Below, piece after piece: positions 12,875 to 25,008 of a DNA stretch of 64,000 bases. The notes beneath the pieces were generated by a model, which was given only the letters and a program-made list of their open reading frames with translations, made no database searches and was not told the DNA's origin. The stretch lies in contig CM070873.1 in the NCBI GenBank assembly GCA_036365515.1, positions 264,134,075 to 264,198,074 of the forward strand, read 5' to 3'. A program made the translations under genes and the position numbers. This DNA is from Torymus aiolomorphi (Eukaryota; Arthropoda; Insecta; Hymenoptera; Torymidae). Numbering within the stretch: the stretch's first letter is position 1; each line of letters opens with the position of its first letter.

Positions 12875-14125
12875 CTCGTGTGCCCTACATTTGCAAAATC
12901 TTATTATTTTATTATAAACCATAATTTTTGTAACTAGTTAATTGCATATGAAATGTAGATTGGAAATAGTGAGGAAGACACAATAGACATTGAATATTGG
13001 TGATGTCATTCAAGTAAAATGAGATTGTAGATATGAGCTTGAGACAGACTATAGGAATAATCATCTGTAATTGATAAACGGAGTAATTACAAACGTTCAT
13101 TACACAGCAAAATAACTGAAACAGAGACCCCACTAGTCCCAAAAGAAATATCTAGCGAGAGTCATGCAATAAATACTTCTTTCATTTACTTTATTTTCTA
13201 TGTTGATTTATCTTTACATTTTCTGTAATTGTTATCATGACATTTTGCTAGGCAAACTATTATACAGGTTATCGTGTATTAAAACATTAACGTTAATATC
13301 AGAAGAGGTAGCAAATAACAGATATTAGATGTTCCATAAGTGAAATGTAAATTAGTTTTAAACAGAAGTAGTGATGTACGGATCAACTTAGTTTATAAAT
13401 TGTATCTATACATATACCGAAGTCTGGGCATCTTATATTGGAATTTTGATGCGTTTTTGAAATGATTAGATAATTCATTTCGTTCTCTAAAAGAACTATT
13501 AATTAATATTGGCTAGTATAAATTGTTGTAGAATGTACATTTATTCTGATTAATTAACTAATAAAATCTATTAAAGAAAAGAAAAGAAAGAAAGATAAGA
13601 CGTCATCACGATGTTCATCAGGGGCGACATGCTATTGTTGAATCGTAGCGCGCATCCGACACTTTCTATTCTCATTATTGTATGAGCTACGCAACATATT
13701 GATTCCTTGCAGTTCTACGGCTCATTCGCGAATGATTTTACTACAAGGGAAAGGTGTGTTTTTCTGTTTCAACCTACAGACAGGAACAACGAAAAACATA
13801 TATGCTATAGCTCACTCGTAAAAGCAAATATTCTCAAGTATTAAAGTAAAAATGCCATACTGATTTATCTTTAATACACTACATGTTATAAATTAAGTTA
13901 GAAATTCAATTCGGCTATTGATCGTCACTGGAGATCTCGCGATTGCTAGTTTTCATAAAGTTGCTATTTTATTCATGCGTGCGCCTCATAAAGTTTGTCT
14001 CTTAGGCTTGCAATTCCATGATGCTTTTAGCGCAAGGTCAACAGCACGATGTTACTGGACGTTATCGCGTCAATACGTATACACCGTAGTTAGCTGATAG
14101 GGTCATCATCAAGTGCGACAGGTAG
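12875..14125. other. Unannotated AT-rich spacer
   Basis: No repeat ends, RNA gene or coding frame could be supported. A 76-codon frame on the minus strand (12912-13142) has no recognisable motif. Confidence 0.6.
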
Positions 14126-14127
14126 AC

Positions 14128-14735
14128 GAACGAGAGAGAGAAAGAAATTTGAAATTTATTTAAATAAGGGTTAAGGATTCAAGTCCAACATGACCCGTGC
14201 AATACAATAAAAAATACAATGATCATGAAAAAGCAAGAAGCAGGGCGCTATCCCTGGTACAGTAGAACCAATATAAAATGAAAAAAAATAAAATAAAATA
14301 AAATAAAAAATATATAAACGAAATAAATAAAATAAAATAAATAAAACTAGTTAACAAAGACATAATATACAAAATACATTATGAATAAAAAATAAAGAAT
14401 ATGACACAAATACAGATCAATTATGGCGATCGAATAAAAAGTTATAGTAGCAAGTCATGAGGTAGCTTGTTCCATAGATAGCCCCGACCCGAAAAGAATT
14501 ACGCAGGGACTCAGTTGAAAATTTCGTGGTGACTTCCAGGTCTAGAGGTTAGCATCTTTTGTTAACTTTGTTATCAAGATCGCTAGAAATAAAGTATGTC
14601 GATAGGTATGTGGGCTGCCCAGTTTTAAGTATCGACACCAAAAAACATATAGAGAGGTAGGTATCACGTCTCTTGACATACGTAAGCAGATGACTACCGG
14701 CATAAGCAGGTGAGATGTGATGAAAAATTTTGAGA
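14128..14735 (-). pseudogene. Non-LTR retrotransposon (LINE) ORF2 C-terminal remnant plus 3' UTR
   Basis: On the minus strand, residues GRGYLWNKLPHDLL (within 14448-14498) match the conserved C-terminal tail of CR1/jockey/L2-type reverse transcriptases (F-x-V-R-G-x-x-L-W-N-x-L-P). The upstream TTKFSTESLRNSF lies in another frame, so a frameshift separates it from the GRGYLWN part. An AATAAA-rich 3' UTR follows down to about 14150 and ends in (TTTC/TCTC). The rest of ORF2, including the catalytic domain, is absent. It is therefore a dead 5'-truncated copy. The clade cannot be fixed from this tail. Confidence 0.7.
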
Positions 14736-14746
14736 CTAAGGGGGAG

Positions 14747-14750
14747 AGAG

Positions 14751-14789
<39 letters not shown>

Positions 14790-14820
14790 AAGAGAGAGAG
14801 AGAGAGAGAGAAAGAGAAAG

Positions 14821-14886
<66 letters not shown>
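14747..14886. repeat. Compound (GA)n microsatellite with GAAA/GACA interruptions
   Basis: A GA tract of about 140 bp is broken at AAAGAAA, AAAGAGAAAGAGACAGTG. All long frames across it are low complexity. Confidence 0.95.
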
Positions 14887-14889
<3 letters not shown>

Positions 14890-15071
14890 AAAACGCATTG
14901 TCGGTGTTCACCGACAAGATTTACATATTGTCTCATATACGCTATATGGAAAAGTTGAAAAAATTGCGCCTTGTTTACCCGACGTTTTCCTGGTTTGCTT
15001 AGCCACATGCCATCACTTGCATAGACGTTACTTTCACCTAAAAGCTACCAACCGTAATATATCAATTCATT

Positions 15072-15107
<36 letters not shown>

Positions 15108-15905
15108 AATTTTTTTTATGCTAAGAATTTTTAAAACTTTTCGTTTGTATGCATATTACTAAGTAAATTCACTCTAACGAAATTTTCGAGTTTTATGTAA
15201 TACCTTTTTTGAAAGACACACATTTATCTTTTTATTCGTACGTAGACTTGTTTTTCTCGTAAATATAGGCGAAATGATAACCTTCTTTAAAATGTCAAGA
15301 ACCTTGACTTGAAAGTGCTGCCAGAGCTTTCTCTTATCATTTGCCATTACAGAATGGTTTTAAGATCTAAATTTTATTAAAGAAAAAGTATCATGAACTT
15401 TTTTTTGTTGTATATTCATAATTAATTTTTTAGAACATATTTTATTTCATCAAAAAGATATTGCTTAAGAAACATAATGTGAAAAATAATAAATAATAAA
15501 TAAAATCTGGAAAGGTACAGGTAATTGTTTATCAAGTTTGGTATGAATCTGATATGAATTCGATAAATGCAGTTGAACAATTGCTTTTATAACTTTCCAG
15601 ATTTTACAAATATTTTCATTCGTTTTATGATACCTCCTAATGAAATTTCACAAAGATTAAAATGAGCCTTTCCAAATTAAAACCGGAGTAAAAATAAAAA
15701 TTATACTAATGATTTGTTTAATCATTTTTTCAATTATTGATATCTATTTTAAAAGTACTGAAATTTTGTTAAAAATAAATTTTTCTGTTACTTGAAATAC
15801 TTGTCTATTATACTATACTAGCAAGTTCAGGTGCGCTCTTCCTTTCCCTTGATTATATCTATACAATTAATATTGAAATATTATGAATTTAAAATTTATT
15901 TTACT
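14890..15905. other. AT-rich spacer with a T-run
   Basis: It contains a T run at about 15076-15099 and simple AT-rich DNA. No gene or repeat boundary was recognised. Confidence 0.6.
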
Positions 15906-16194
15906 TTTTAAGGGTAGAGATCACTTGGAAAAAAAATTTTTTTCCCTGGTACCTAAATTAATATTTTGATGTAGCATGTTGTATAATACATAAAAGTAGA
16001 AATTTTCACCAATTTTGAAGACTTTTTATTAACAATTCTTTAAGTTATTGTTGAAAGAGTGGTTATATGTAAAACTGAAAAAGTTCCAGCCGTTAAAATT
16101 TTTGTCAAAGCCTTTTGGGTTTGAAAGTACATCATTTTTATTATAGTAAATAGGGTTACTACATCAGTATTGGAACACCAGTTAACGAACATTT

Positions 16195-16196
<2 letters not shown>

Positions 16197-16271
<75 letters not shown>
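16197..16271. repeat. (GT)n microsatellite
   Basis: Perfect GT tract of about 74 bp inside element e. Confidence 0.95.
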
Positions 16272-16274
<3 letters not shown>

Positions 16275-16497
16275 GGGGGGTTTATGGCGTCCAACACTGT
16301 ATATTAGTACCTACAGCCCAGAGTTCCCTATAGCGCGTGACTAAAGAAATAATGGACCCTGGGGTTATAGACTCTAGGTCGGGCGGCATAGACCCCTATA
16401 TTTAGGAAGTTTATGTGCTCCGGGCACCATAAACTTTTTCGGGTGTCATAAACTCCGGTATATATAAAAAAGGTCGGCATAAACCCTAAGTAGCATG

Positions 16498-16544
16498 GGT
16501 GTGTGTGTGTGTGTGTGTGCGTGCGTGTGTGTGTGTGCGCGCGC

Positions 16545-16573
<29 letters not shown>
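16498..16573. repeat. (GT)n microsatellite with GC interruptions
   Basis: Second GT tract in element e, with GTGCGTGC and GCGCGCG interruptions. Confidence 0.9.
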
Positions 16574-16576
<3 letters not shown>

Positions 16577-16766
16577 ATCAAGCTTTCTATGTATTGTTTA
16601 TCTAACATGACGATAATTTTCGAATCCTTGAAAATTTTTATTTTATTTTATATAAAGATTCTGCATAAAAGAAATTATCTTGTTAAGAATAAAATCATAA
16701 AGCCGCCGCTATTAAGTGTTCCTTCACTGGCGATGTATTCCTTCACTGGTGAAACGTATTTAGATA

Positions 16767-18758
16767 AGGTAAAAGTACCCTTTATGGAACAGTTTTTGCT
16801 AGTTTAGAGTTTGGATTGAGATTAAAACTATTGTAAAGGAGTAATATTTACAATTTTGGATATCAATCGATGGGGTAAAGATCAAAGATTAAAATGAGAC
16901 CTTAAAAAGGCAAATTGAATACAAATTGTAATTATTACAATTAAAAAACCAAACCGACACCAAGTACGTATTATGGAACTACATTTTTGCAGATTGTCCC
17001 CCGTTCCATAATCGATGTCCCCATTTTGGAACAGGATAAAAATCAGTTTTAATTTAATAACTTATGTACTATTTTACTTACAATAAGTGGCTTATGATAT
17101 ACAAATGATGATTTTAAATTTTTTATAATTTTTTTATTAAAAAACATGAATACAAAATACAATTTTAAACGTATCAAATTAACACAATAATTGCATACAA
17201 CTTAGAATACTTAATACTTATTTTTAAATATCTGAAATTACAATTAATTTATTTTTTGGTTTGGATTTATTATTTGCTACACTATTTTCATTTCGAGCAT
17301 AGTCTCTTCTTCCATCGTATTATTTTTTAAGTTATTTTCAGGATTACTCGAGTGAAGATTTATTTTTTCAGAAGTTATTACACTTTCTTGACAAATCTCA
17401 TTATTGACTGTTCGACTGATAGATTTTTGTGTTTGATCATTGTATACTATATTGCAGATGGAGAAAAAACTCCTAAAAAAATTCAACATGATTAAAATAA
17501 GAAAAATGTTAATATAGTTACATGAATAATTTTCAATTAGATTGTACGAACCCCATTGACTTAGTTTCTCAATCAAATTTTCTGTTGTAAAATCTTCACA
17601 GTTATCGAGTAACCATTCTTCATTCAGTATGCAATTATCCTTATTTAAACTGTTGCTTAGTTTTATACTACTTTTCTACATGAGGTGATAAAACTTTAGA
17701 CGAGCCAGGTCTTGAAGGAGATTCTTGTGGATCTTTACAGCTCTGTGGAGAGATGTGGATGGGACACTCAGTTTAGCTGCAATTTGCAGTGCAGCATTAA
17801 CTGCATTGAAAGCTTCTTTGCAATTGTAATGTAGAATACAGTCTCCTTTTGATTTTTAGTTTCCTTTTGTCTGGTTGAACTTTCTTGCGAATAACTTTGT
17901 TTTGCTAAGCACTCTTTTTTAACATCTCTTTAATATCTTCCGTAGTCTCATTTTATTTGTTTTATGTTGTGCCTTTATTTTTTTTCTTCGCTGTCATTTT
18001 TCTTGAGTTTCAAAATCTGTAAAAAATAAAATACAAATTTCTAAAGGAATATAACTTACAAACTGATGTTTTATCAAATTTATAAGTTAGGTTTGTTATT
18101 TGTGTTTCACAATCGGAATTTCACAAACAAATATATACTTACTTATTAGTAAAATGATGCAGGAAACTCAAATGATTGTTCACGCACGTCTCAAGATAAT
18201 GTTAAATAATAAATAGCTTTAAAACTATTGAGTAAAAACGCGCTCCATAAAGGGGACATGCTTAGAGATAGAGGTCCCCGAACTTGGAACGCCACCTTTG
18301 GCTGTTCCGTAAACTCGGACTACGCTCGTTTGTATGCGGCAATTATGAAACACTAACATATTTATTGAAAATCTTTACTGTTGCAGAAAAACTACTGAAA
18401 AACTTTAATCTATGAGTAAAAAACTGCATATTATAAAAAGATTGATATTTGAAAAGTGTTGGAGTGCATAGTTACAGTTAATAAAATAAAACGTATGAAA
18501 CCAGCACCATTGACGTCAACAGTCACAGATTTGAGTCGATCTCAGAATACACGCAGTCATATATTTTTTTAAAATTATAATTATCATGTAGAAATGTGAA
18601 TCTCTTTGCATATTACACAATAAACCTTCACTATTCAGATAAAATTTTGATATTGTTTATCTGTATCATTAATAGACTTTATTTTACTATATTTCTCTCC
18701 AACTGTTCCATGAAGGGGTTACGATTTGAGTGATGTTTCATAATGGGTACTTCTACCT
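16767..18758 (-). mobile_element. Decayed TA-flanked pogo-like DNA transposon
   Basis: The left end reads AGGTAAAAGTACCC, then TTTATGGAAC. The inverted right end reads AGGTAGAAGTACCC, then ATTATGAAAC. TA lies at 16765-16766 and 18759-18760. Motifs of the form TTATGGAAC or TTCCATAA recur in both subterminal regions (16971, 17004, 17029, 18243, 18707). The minus strand encodes a decayed helix-turn-helix segment (separate entry). Length (1.99 kb) and TA duplication suit a degraded Tc1/mariner/pogo element. The assignment rests on ends plus one domain fragment. Confidence 0.65.
17691..17836 (-). pseudogene. Remnant of a psq/CENP-B-type helix-turn-helix of a transposase
   Basis: The minus strand reads YNCKEAFNAVNAALQIAAKL, then SVPSTSLHRAVKIHK, before a stop near 17681-17691. 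The spacing A-x-x-A-V...A-A-x-x-x-x-V-P-x-S-T-L-x-R-x-V-K is the pattern of the psq-type HTH found at the N-terminus of pogo/Tigger-like transposases and pipsqueak-family proteins. Upstream (to about 18005) a basic lysine-rich segment is broken by stops. Downstream, a 99-codon frame (17277-17576) may be a further remnant, but I see no DDE motif in it. The reading frame is clearly dead. Confidence 0.5.
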
Positions 18759-18999
18759 TACTAAGATTGCGTGTTCCTTTACTGGTTTTTAGGAGATATT
18801 TTCAGATTTTCATTAAATAAAATTTTTACTTTGATTCTTTATTCAAAATTTGCTCACCGACGTAAAGTTTGAACATTTTAGAATATAAATTTCAAAAGGG
18901 TTTAGAATATAAATTTTAATAAATATTTTAATATTTTTTTGGTCATTTTCAAGTGGTCTCTACCCTTAACATCCGCAAATTTATCCATATTTTTTATTG

Positions 19000-19555
19000 A
19001 AACTTAATTTATTTTAGTTTATTCCTAGATACAATACAAAAATTTGGAGATTAGAATAAAGTTAACTGTAATCAGAATAGTATTCACAGTCCTTCATTGT
19101 TACAGATAAAATTTTAATACTTTTTTGTTATACAAAACCAAATTTTAAGTCATTAATACTATTTATGACTTACATTTTTAGTTTAAATATTTCATAATTC
19201 CAAACTTTGTGGGTTTTATTTAGACCAATCAGCTAAAACCTTAAACGAAAGGTAACGTCAAGGTCGACCAATCACGGGCTCCTTTTAAACGGACTTGACC
19301 AATCGCAAAAGTTTTATTTCAGCTTCACATTTCCATCATCATTCTTTTAAGAGATTATTTCTCGTTATGAAATATATGAACAATTCGTTAAAAAAAATTT
19401 ATATTTGAAACCTATATTAATCATAAAACCACCTTAAGAACATATAACAATAGTATTTTTCCCTATAGGTATAAACATTTATATATAATAATTTAAATAA
19501 CACGTCAATATTGTTTATACATTCTATAAAGATTTATAAGTACAGTATATTGGTT
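19000..19555. other. AT-rich spacer with three GACCAATC motifs
   Basis: GACCAATC occurs at 19223-19230, 19266-19273 and 19297-19304 in one orientation. This resembles clustered CCAAT boxes, but no start site or gene follows. A CCACC-TTAA end-like sequence lies near 19425-19434 without a visible partner. Confidence 0.35.
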
Positions 19556-20129
19556 GATTTAAAGGAGAGTACTACCGGTAATGGATTGACGCCTTAGAAA
19601 AATCTGAAATTTGGCAGATAGGTAAATTTTAGTTTAAAAATTACTTAGTTAAATTTTGGTGATCTTTGTGAGCGTGAGAAAGAAGTTATATAAATTTCAA
19701 TTTACATACATTTAACATAGGGCTTATGGAAAATCGCACATTTTTCTCTTTCGTTCTAAATTGTACAGCATTGACGGTTTCGACTTCGCTCAAACATGGC
19801 AGGGTAATAGTGAAATAGTAATTATTTAATTCCAAATTAAAAAGTTTAAGGTATTATCACATGCTATTTATTGAATTTATAAATTAATGCATTTCTTCGA
19901 AATTTCTTCGGCGTTTTCTTCAAAAACCTGCCACTGCGTTTGCTTCAAAATCCCGCCAACTCAGCGAATACTTCAAAAATCCACCAACTCATAGAGTGGT
20001 TTCAAAAACCATATAACTCGTCAAAGGTTTCAAATATCCTCTAACTCAAGCGCGGTTTTTTTCTTTAATTTTGTAGTGGTAACTCTAGGATGTTAACGTA
20101 CAATTTCTGTATAAGCGATGAAAAAACTT

Positions 20130-20660
20130 ATTTTCGATTTTCCCATATTTTTCTTTATTTTTTTACCGACTTAATATTATCGTTTGGACAGACAAAAATA
20201 TGGATTGATAGGTAATTTCAATACCTTTACGAAAATGTGACTACTTCTGACGGATATCCAAATCCAACGGCGTAAAAAATATTTTCGATTTTTCCATATT
20301 TTTTTATTTTTTATTTTTTATTTTTTTATTTTTTTTTAACAGACTTAATATTATCGAATCGGGCAGTCAAAAATATGGGTAGATAGGAAATTTCAAGACC
20401 TTTCAGAAAATGGGCCTACTTCCGACCGATATCCAAACCCAGAGCCAAAAAAAAATTATTTTCGATTTTTCCATATTTTTTAAACCGACTTAATAATATC
20501 CGATCGGGTCGAAAAAAATATGGGTAGATAGGAAATTTCAAGACCATTCAGAAAATGGGCCTGCTTCCGACCGATATCCAAACCCGGCGAAGAAAAAAAA
20601 GTTTCGATTTTTCCATATTTTTCTTTTTTATTTTTTAAATACTTAACATTACCCGATCCA
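20130..20660. repeat. Tandem repeat, ~145-175-bp unit, about 3.4 copies
   Basis: Units begin CGATTTTTCCATATTTTT and include GACTTAATATTATC, ATATGGGTAGATAGGAAATT and GACCGATATCCAAACCC. Starts are near 20132, 20286, 20463 and 20606. Length differences come mostly from the T-rich part. Confidence 0.85.
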
Positions 20661-20768
20661 CTATATAATTGAACTTGCACAACTTCAACAGAAGCTTTAT
20701 ATACCTGCCAAAGATAAACTTGATATCTCTGCCGAGTTTCGAGTTATGCTGTCGACAAATTTATAACA

Positions 20769-20786
20769 CACTCGCGCGCGCGCGCG

Positions 20787-20828
<42 letters not shown>
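20769..20828. repeat. (CG)n(CA)n compound microsatellite
   Basis: About 24 bp of alternating CG is followed by about 36 bp of CA. Both are alternating purine-pyrimidine, so Z-DNA prone. Confidence 0.95.
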
Positions 20829-20831
<3 letters not shown>

Positions 20832-21119
20832 TTTTCTAGAAAACGCATATTTCGACTCGGGGAGCTCAGAAATATCGAAAATCATCGAAATCTCAAGGTC
20901 GAAAAATTTCACGGTTACCAAGTTTTCTCTTTGAGAAAGCAAAACTAACGAACAATTTGAGTGCTTATTAATAATGAAGATTGAGAGCCTATGAGCGTAG
21001 TTATAAGCAAATGAAAATAAAATCTGACGGAAACATGACTGTCACAGCATTGCGAAAGAGGTTAGGAACGCGTATGTGCACTCGCTTGACTAGCTCCGAA
21101 CAGGTAGTACTCCCTTAAC

Positions 21120-22585
21120 GAAACTCGTAAAATATGCTTTAAGATTTCATACGTGCAAGAAAATAATGCTGATAATTCAAATTAAAAGATCTAATTCAGT
21201 CTTCTGAAAAGATCTTAGAAATAATAACTTTCCATTGCACTTACTTTCTTGTCTGAGTATAGGAAATGAAATGAGCAGAGGGAAGTAGAACAGAAGTGGA
21301 ATTTCTGTCTACCAGTTTTCCAATATATTTCATCAGTTTAATTTCCTCGTAGAATGATGAAAAAGTGAGAATAGGAGAAAACCAAGGCTTCTTCTCGCGG
21401 AGTCGCGCTGACAGAGATACAAAAGTATGCGCATAGAGGCGGCGAAGCGCATTTTTGTAGATAAAATATACACAGGTACATCGTACTAGAGACGGCGTGC
21501 AAGTTACGACAGTCGAGTTAGACGGCCGCTAACACGGTGAATGCTTACGTAACCCGAGCGCATAGAGAGGCGAGCAGCGGCGACGGTACCGACTGAATGA
21601 AACTGGCCCGAGTCCATGAAACGAGCGAGTAAAAGTACTGCTGCACCTTTGCGAGATAGCGAGCGTTGCACCGATGCCGACAATCTTTTTTTTTCTCTTT
21701 GCATCACTGACTCTTTTTTGTTCTTTTCCCATACGATCGTATTTTTTTATTTGGATTCACTCGTTATTTACAGGCTGATGTCTACTTATTTCATTTTTGC
21801 TTTTTGCATGTCATTCGTACTTTAATATTTTTTAAAGATCATAGAACAATACGTTTTTAATAACTTTATAAACCTAATATAATCTATCTTATGATAATGT
21901 AACCGAAGTTTTGTATAGTATAATTCTAATAAATAAATTTTGTTATTGCCTCCAAAAATTTTGTTAAATTCATGTACTCATGTTTTATTTCTGCGAATAA
22001 AATCAGTTATTATAGTTTACATATGTAGGCTAGTTAATAAGCTATTGTCCTAGTCTGATAACGTAAAGCAAAGAACTTAATAATATTATAAATTGACATC
22101 AAGTGGTAAATACCGTTATATTTATTCTGTTAATTCTGTCTTTTTGTAAATAAATAATTGCGAATAATCTCTAGAAGTTCAAAATGAACGTCAGATCTTT
22201 TTATTCGTCTGGATTCCTTTAGTACTACCGGGAATAAAATTAATTTTCTGTGTTTGTTTATATTTGTATTTATATAAAGTTATTTTTGTACGAGGTTAAA
22301 ACTCGGAGAAAGCAGATTCAAAGCAAAAACAAAATCAGTTACTCTAGTAAGTTGATAAAATCATAATAAAAAATATCTAATAAATTTTCTCCAAAATCAC
22401 TGTAGTAACATTGAGTTTGAAAACAGTCGTATGCAGTAGTATGCTGGGTAAGGTGTATAAGTAAAACTGTTGTTTGTTCTCTTCGTTCCGGGTTGAAACA
22501 TTATGATACGTATATTCTTGCAGATGCTTCTGCATTATAAATTCAATAAACAATCTGCTGCTAGCCGTATATTTATTTCCCAAAC
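21120..22585. other. Spacer with a small GC-richer patch
   Basis: 21370-21700 is GC-richer, with many CpG and overlapping short frames on both strands. The rest is AT-rich. No domain, splice pattern or repeat boundary is convincing. The patch could be an exon or regulatory segment, but evidence is lacking. Confidence 0.4.
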
Positions 22586-22589
22586 TCTA

Positions 22590-22860
22590 CACTGAAAAAA
22601 ATTTGGCACTCCAGCTGACCCGATGAGTACATACGTTATGCCGAAAGGAGGGTCGAATGTTGTACCGCGATTCGGCACATCTCCTGCCCCGTACTGGCAC
22701 AGCTCCTGTCCCGTAAATGCGTCGCGCGCCCCGTACTGGCACAGCTCCTGTTCCATTCGGGACAAACACTGTGCCAAAAGAGGGTGGTTTGACACACGCA
22801 GCGAAGGGGACGCTGACGAACTGTGATGAAAACAGACGCCGTGCCAAATTTTTTTCAGTG
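22590..22860. mobile_element. TA-flanked MITE with perfect 20-bp TIRs
   Basis: The ends are CACTGAAAAAAATTTGGCAC and its exact inverse (22841-22860), with TA at 22588-22589 and 22861-22862. The interior repeats the motif CCCGTACTGGCACAGCTCCT. Perfect ends suggest recent mobility. The short frames on both strands are shadows of this repeat. Confidence 0.9.
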
Positions 22861-22864
22861 TACA

Positions 22865-24355
22865 TAAAAGTCTACATCACTATCATTTGTGTGAGCATAT
22901 TACCGAAAACGAATGATCTCTGCGTTGTCAATCCTATCTCTTCTTCTCTTGCTTCTGAATTGACTCATTAATTTTTTCTGATACTACGCACTTCGCTGTA
23001 TGAAAGTTCAATTCTACACTTTGTTATGTATTTATTACATGGCATATATTGATTTGATCCCCGACGTACAAGTATTAAATTTGTAAAGCAATTTGTTGGA
23101 ATTGAAAGTATAAGTTTAAAATACGTAATTTCCCAAAATAAATCAACAGTTTTTGTTCTGTAAGTAGTATTTATGTACTATTTATGTAATTATTAACAAA
23201 ATCAATAATGCTTTATTTTTATTAATTCAAAGGATACTCAGTGGTTCTACAGGAGAGTAGTGCAGTTGCCGATGCATTTTCTTGATTTAATTTTGAATTA
23301 TCGTTACATTCGAAGGAATCAATATTTTTTCTTAACTTTGAAATACAAATCAAAAAAGCTATCCATTGATATATTTAAATATAAAAAAAAAAACACAATG
23401 CAAAGTCGTAAAAAATAAGTGAAATTCTCGCATACCCATTTCAAAGTATAAGATAGCGCGGTCGTCCCTCAGGCTTCTTTTATACATTTGGACAAATACT
23501 TGCCTTCGGAGCGCTCCCGCGCTCCTTGATAAAATCTCATGTTCTCTCATTTTCTTTTCTTTTTTTTAACTGTATGTAAGTCTTTTCCCGACTGAATGAT
23601 TACCATTTGAAAGGAGAAATTTCATCAATATTTTTAAAAATAAAACTAAAAATTTAGTAAGAGATACAATTAATTAAAAATTTAGTGAGAGATACAATGA
23701 ATTATTAAACAGTCGCAACTAAAATTGTTCATAACTCGCATTTTTCCACGCATTAGAACCAAATTGATGACCTGAAACTAGGAATAGTATATATGAGTAT
23801 TTCTCTGGAACTTTTAAGTATCAGCTAAATAGAAATTTCAAAATTTAATGTTGAGGCACATTCACAAAACTCATTTTTTTCTGTTCTAGGTACCCCAAAT
23901 AACAATAAAGAGGGTGTGCTCCTCATTTTTAAACATAGTTTAATATTGTATGCTTATGCACTTACGATTAAGCGTGAGTGAATTCATGTAAAACTGCCTT
24001 ACAATCACTTTCTTTTTTGATTTTTTTTAAAATAAATCCGAATTTTGTTAGACACCCCGTGAATTAGTTCAAGAAAATGTATGTAGAAAAAAGAGCAATA
24101 CTCAAATTAGGCCTATTTACCGTTGTTAATGTGTGCCACCAAAAAATGATAATTTTTTAGGCGAGGGGCGCATCAACACCGTGTGCTTTAGTAGATCATA
24201 ATTCACTTTCCATAAGAGGCACACTTATAACCAAAGTCACCGTTTGTTTGTATTTCCAAGACGAGTCATTTAAGCCCCAGAAAGTTGAAGACACAAATTT
24301 TTTTTTTAATCAACAAATAAAGTTTATTTTTACCAAAATACAGCGTCGCAGAGAT
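22865..24355. other. AT-rich spacer, nothing recognised
   Basis: It holds short frames only. 23440-23530 is locally GC-richer (a 63-codon minus-strand frame) without known motifs. 24100-24200 has GTGTGCC-type segments faintly like the repeat at window start. Confidence 0.5.
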
Positions 24356-24514
24356 AATGCTACACTGAAAAAAATTTTAGGCTGTAGAAAGCATAGTTTC
24401 GATTTGCTGTACTTACTAGCACTATTTATACTGATCATCTACCCTTACAGACGGCTGAAGCAGTCTGTATAATGTAACGGCACTATTGGTCAGATGCGCA
24501 AATAGTTATTTTCG

Positions 24515-24628
24515 ACACAAGTGTGCGAAGTGGGTCATTCTCGCACGGGTGTAGTTTGTCGCCCGAGCGAAGCGAGGGCGACAAAAACACCCGTGCAATG
24601 ATGACCCTTTTCGGTCACGTGTATCGAA
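24515..24628. repeat. Palindrome with GAGCGAAGCGAGGG apex
   Basis: The stem GGGTCATTCTCGCACGGGTG pairs with CACCCGTGC...GATGACCC. The apex is CCCGAGCGAAGCGAGGG near 24575. Confidence 0.85.
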
Positions 24629-24639
24629 CTCTATTTTTT

Positions 24640-24823
24640 TTAACGGAGTGTGTGAAATAGCCTTGTTGTTGGTTTTGCGTGCGCGAAGTAGCTGTTTCTC
24701 GCACGGCGTGCGCGAAAGTAAATTGATCTGCGCATGCGCGACTTTCGCACACGCCGTGTATAAAACAGCTACTTCGCGCACGCAAAACAAGCACGAAAAG
24801 GCGAGTTTCACATACTCCGTTGA
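24640..24823. repeat. Palindrome with GCGCATGCGC apex region
   Basis: The outer stem AACGGAGTGTGTGAAA pairs with TTTCACATACTCCGTT. The inner stem TTTTGCGTGCGCGAAGTAGC pairs with GCTACTTCGCGCACGCAAAA. The apex is near 24735. Confidence 0.9.
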
Positions 24824-24837
24824 AAATAGTTATTTTC

Positions 24838-25008
24838 GATACAAGTGCGAAAAAGTGATTTTATCCTCGTGTGGACGTTTGCGCCCGAGCGAAGCGAGGG
24901 TGAAAAGGCCACACGAGGATAAAATTACTGTCTCACTTATGTATTCTCACTCGGGCGCAAACGTCCACACGAGGACGAAATCACTTTCTAGCACTCGTAT
25001 CGAAATGT
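24838..25008. repeat. Palindrome with GAGCGAAGCGAGGG segment, third in the run
   Basis: GATTTTATCCTCGTGTGGAC (near 24857) has two inverted partners: CCACACGAGGATAAAAT (about 24909-24925) and GTCCACACGAGGACGAAATC (about 24961-24982). CGCCCGAGCGAAGCGAGGG lies between at 24882-24900. Confidence 0.8.

Larger units (their letters stand above)
15912..18965. mobile_element. Large TTAA-flanked element (element e)
   Basis: TTAA lies at 15908-15911 and 18966-18969. The left end reads GGGTAGAGATCACTTGGAAA and the inverted right end GGGTAGAGACCACTTGAAAA, 18 of 20 matching. The 3.05-kb body includes two (GT)n tracts and a complete TA-flanked pogo-like element at 16767-18758. It encodes no recognisable piggyBac transposase. 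Confidence 0.75.
19563..21114. mobile_element. TTAA-flanked element carrying a tandem array (element f)
   Basis: TTAA lies at 19559-19562 and 21115-21118. The left end reads AGGAGAGTACTACCGG and the inverted right end GGGAGTACTACCTG. The interior holds about 3.4 copies of a ~150-bp repeat and a (CG)n(CA)n tract. No transposase is encoded. Confidence 0.7.
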
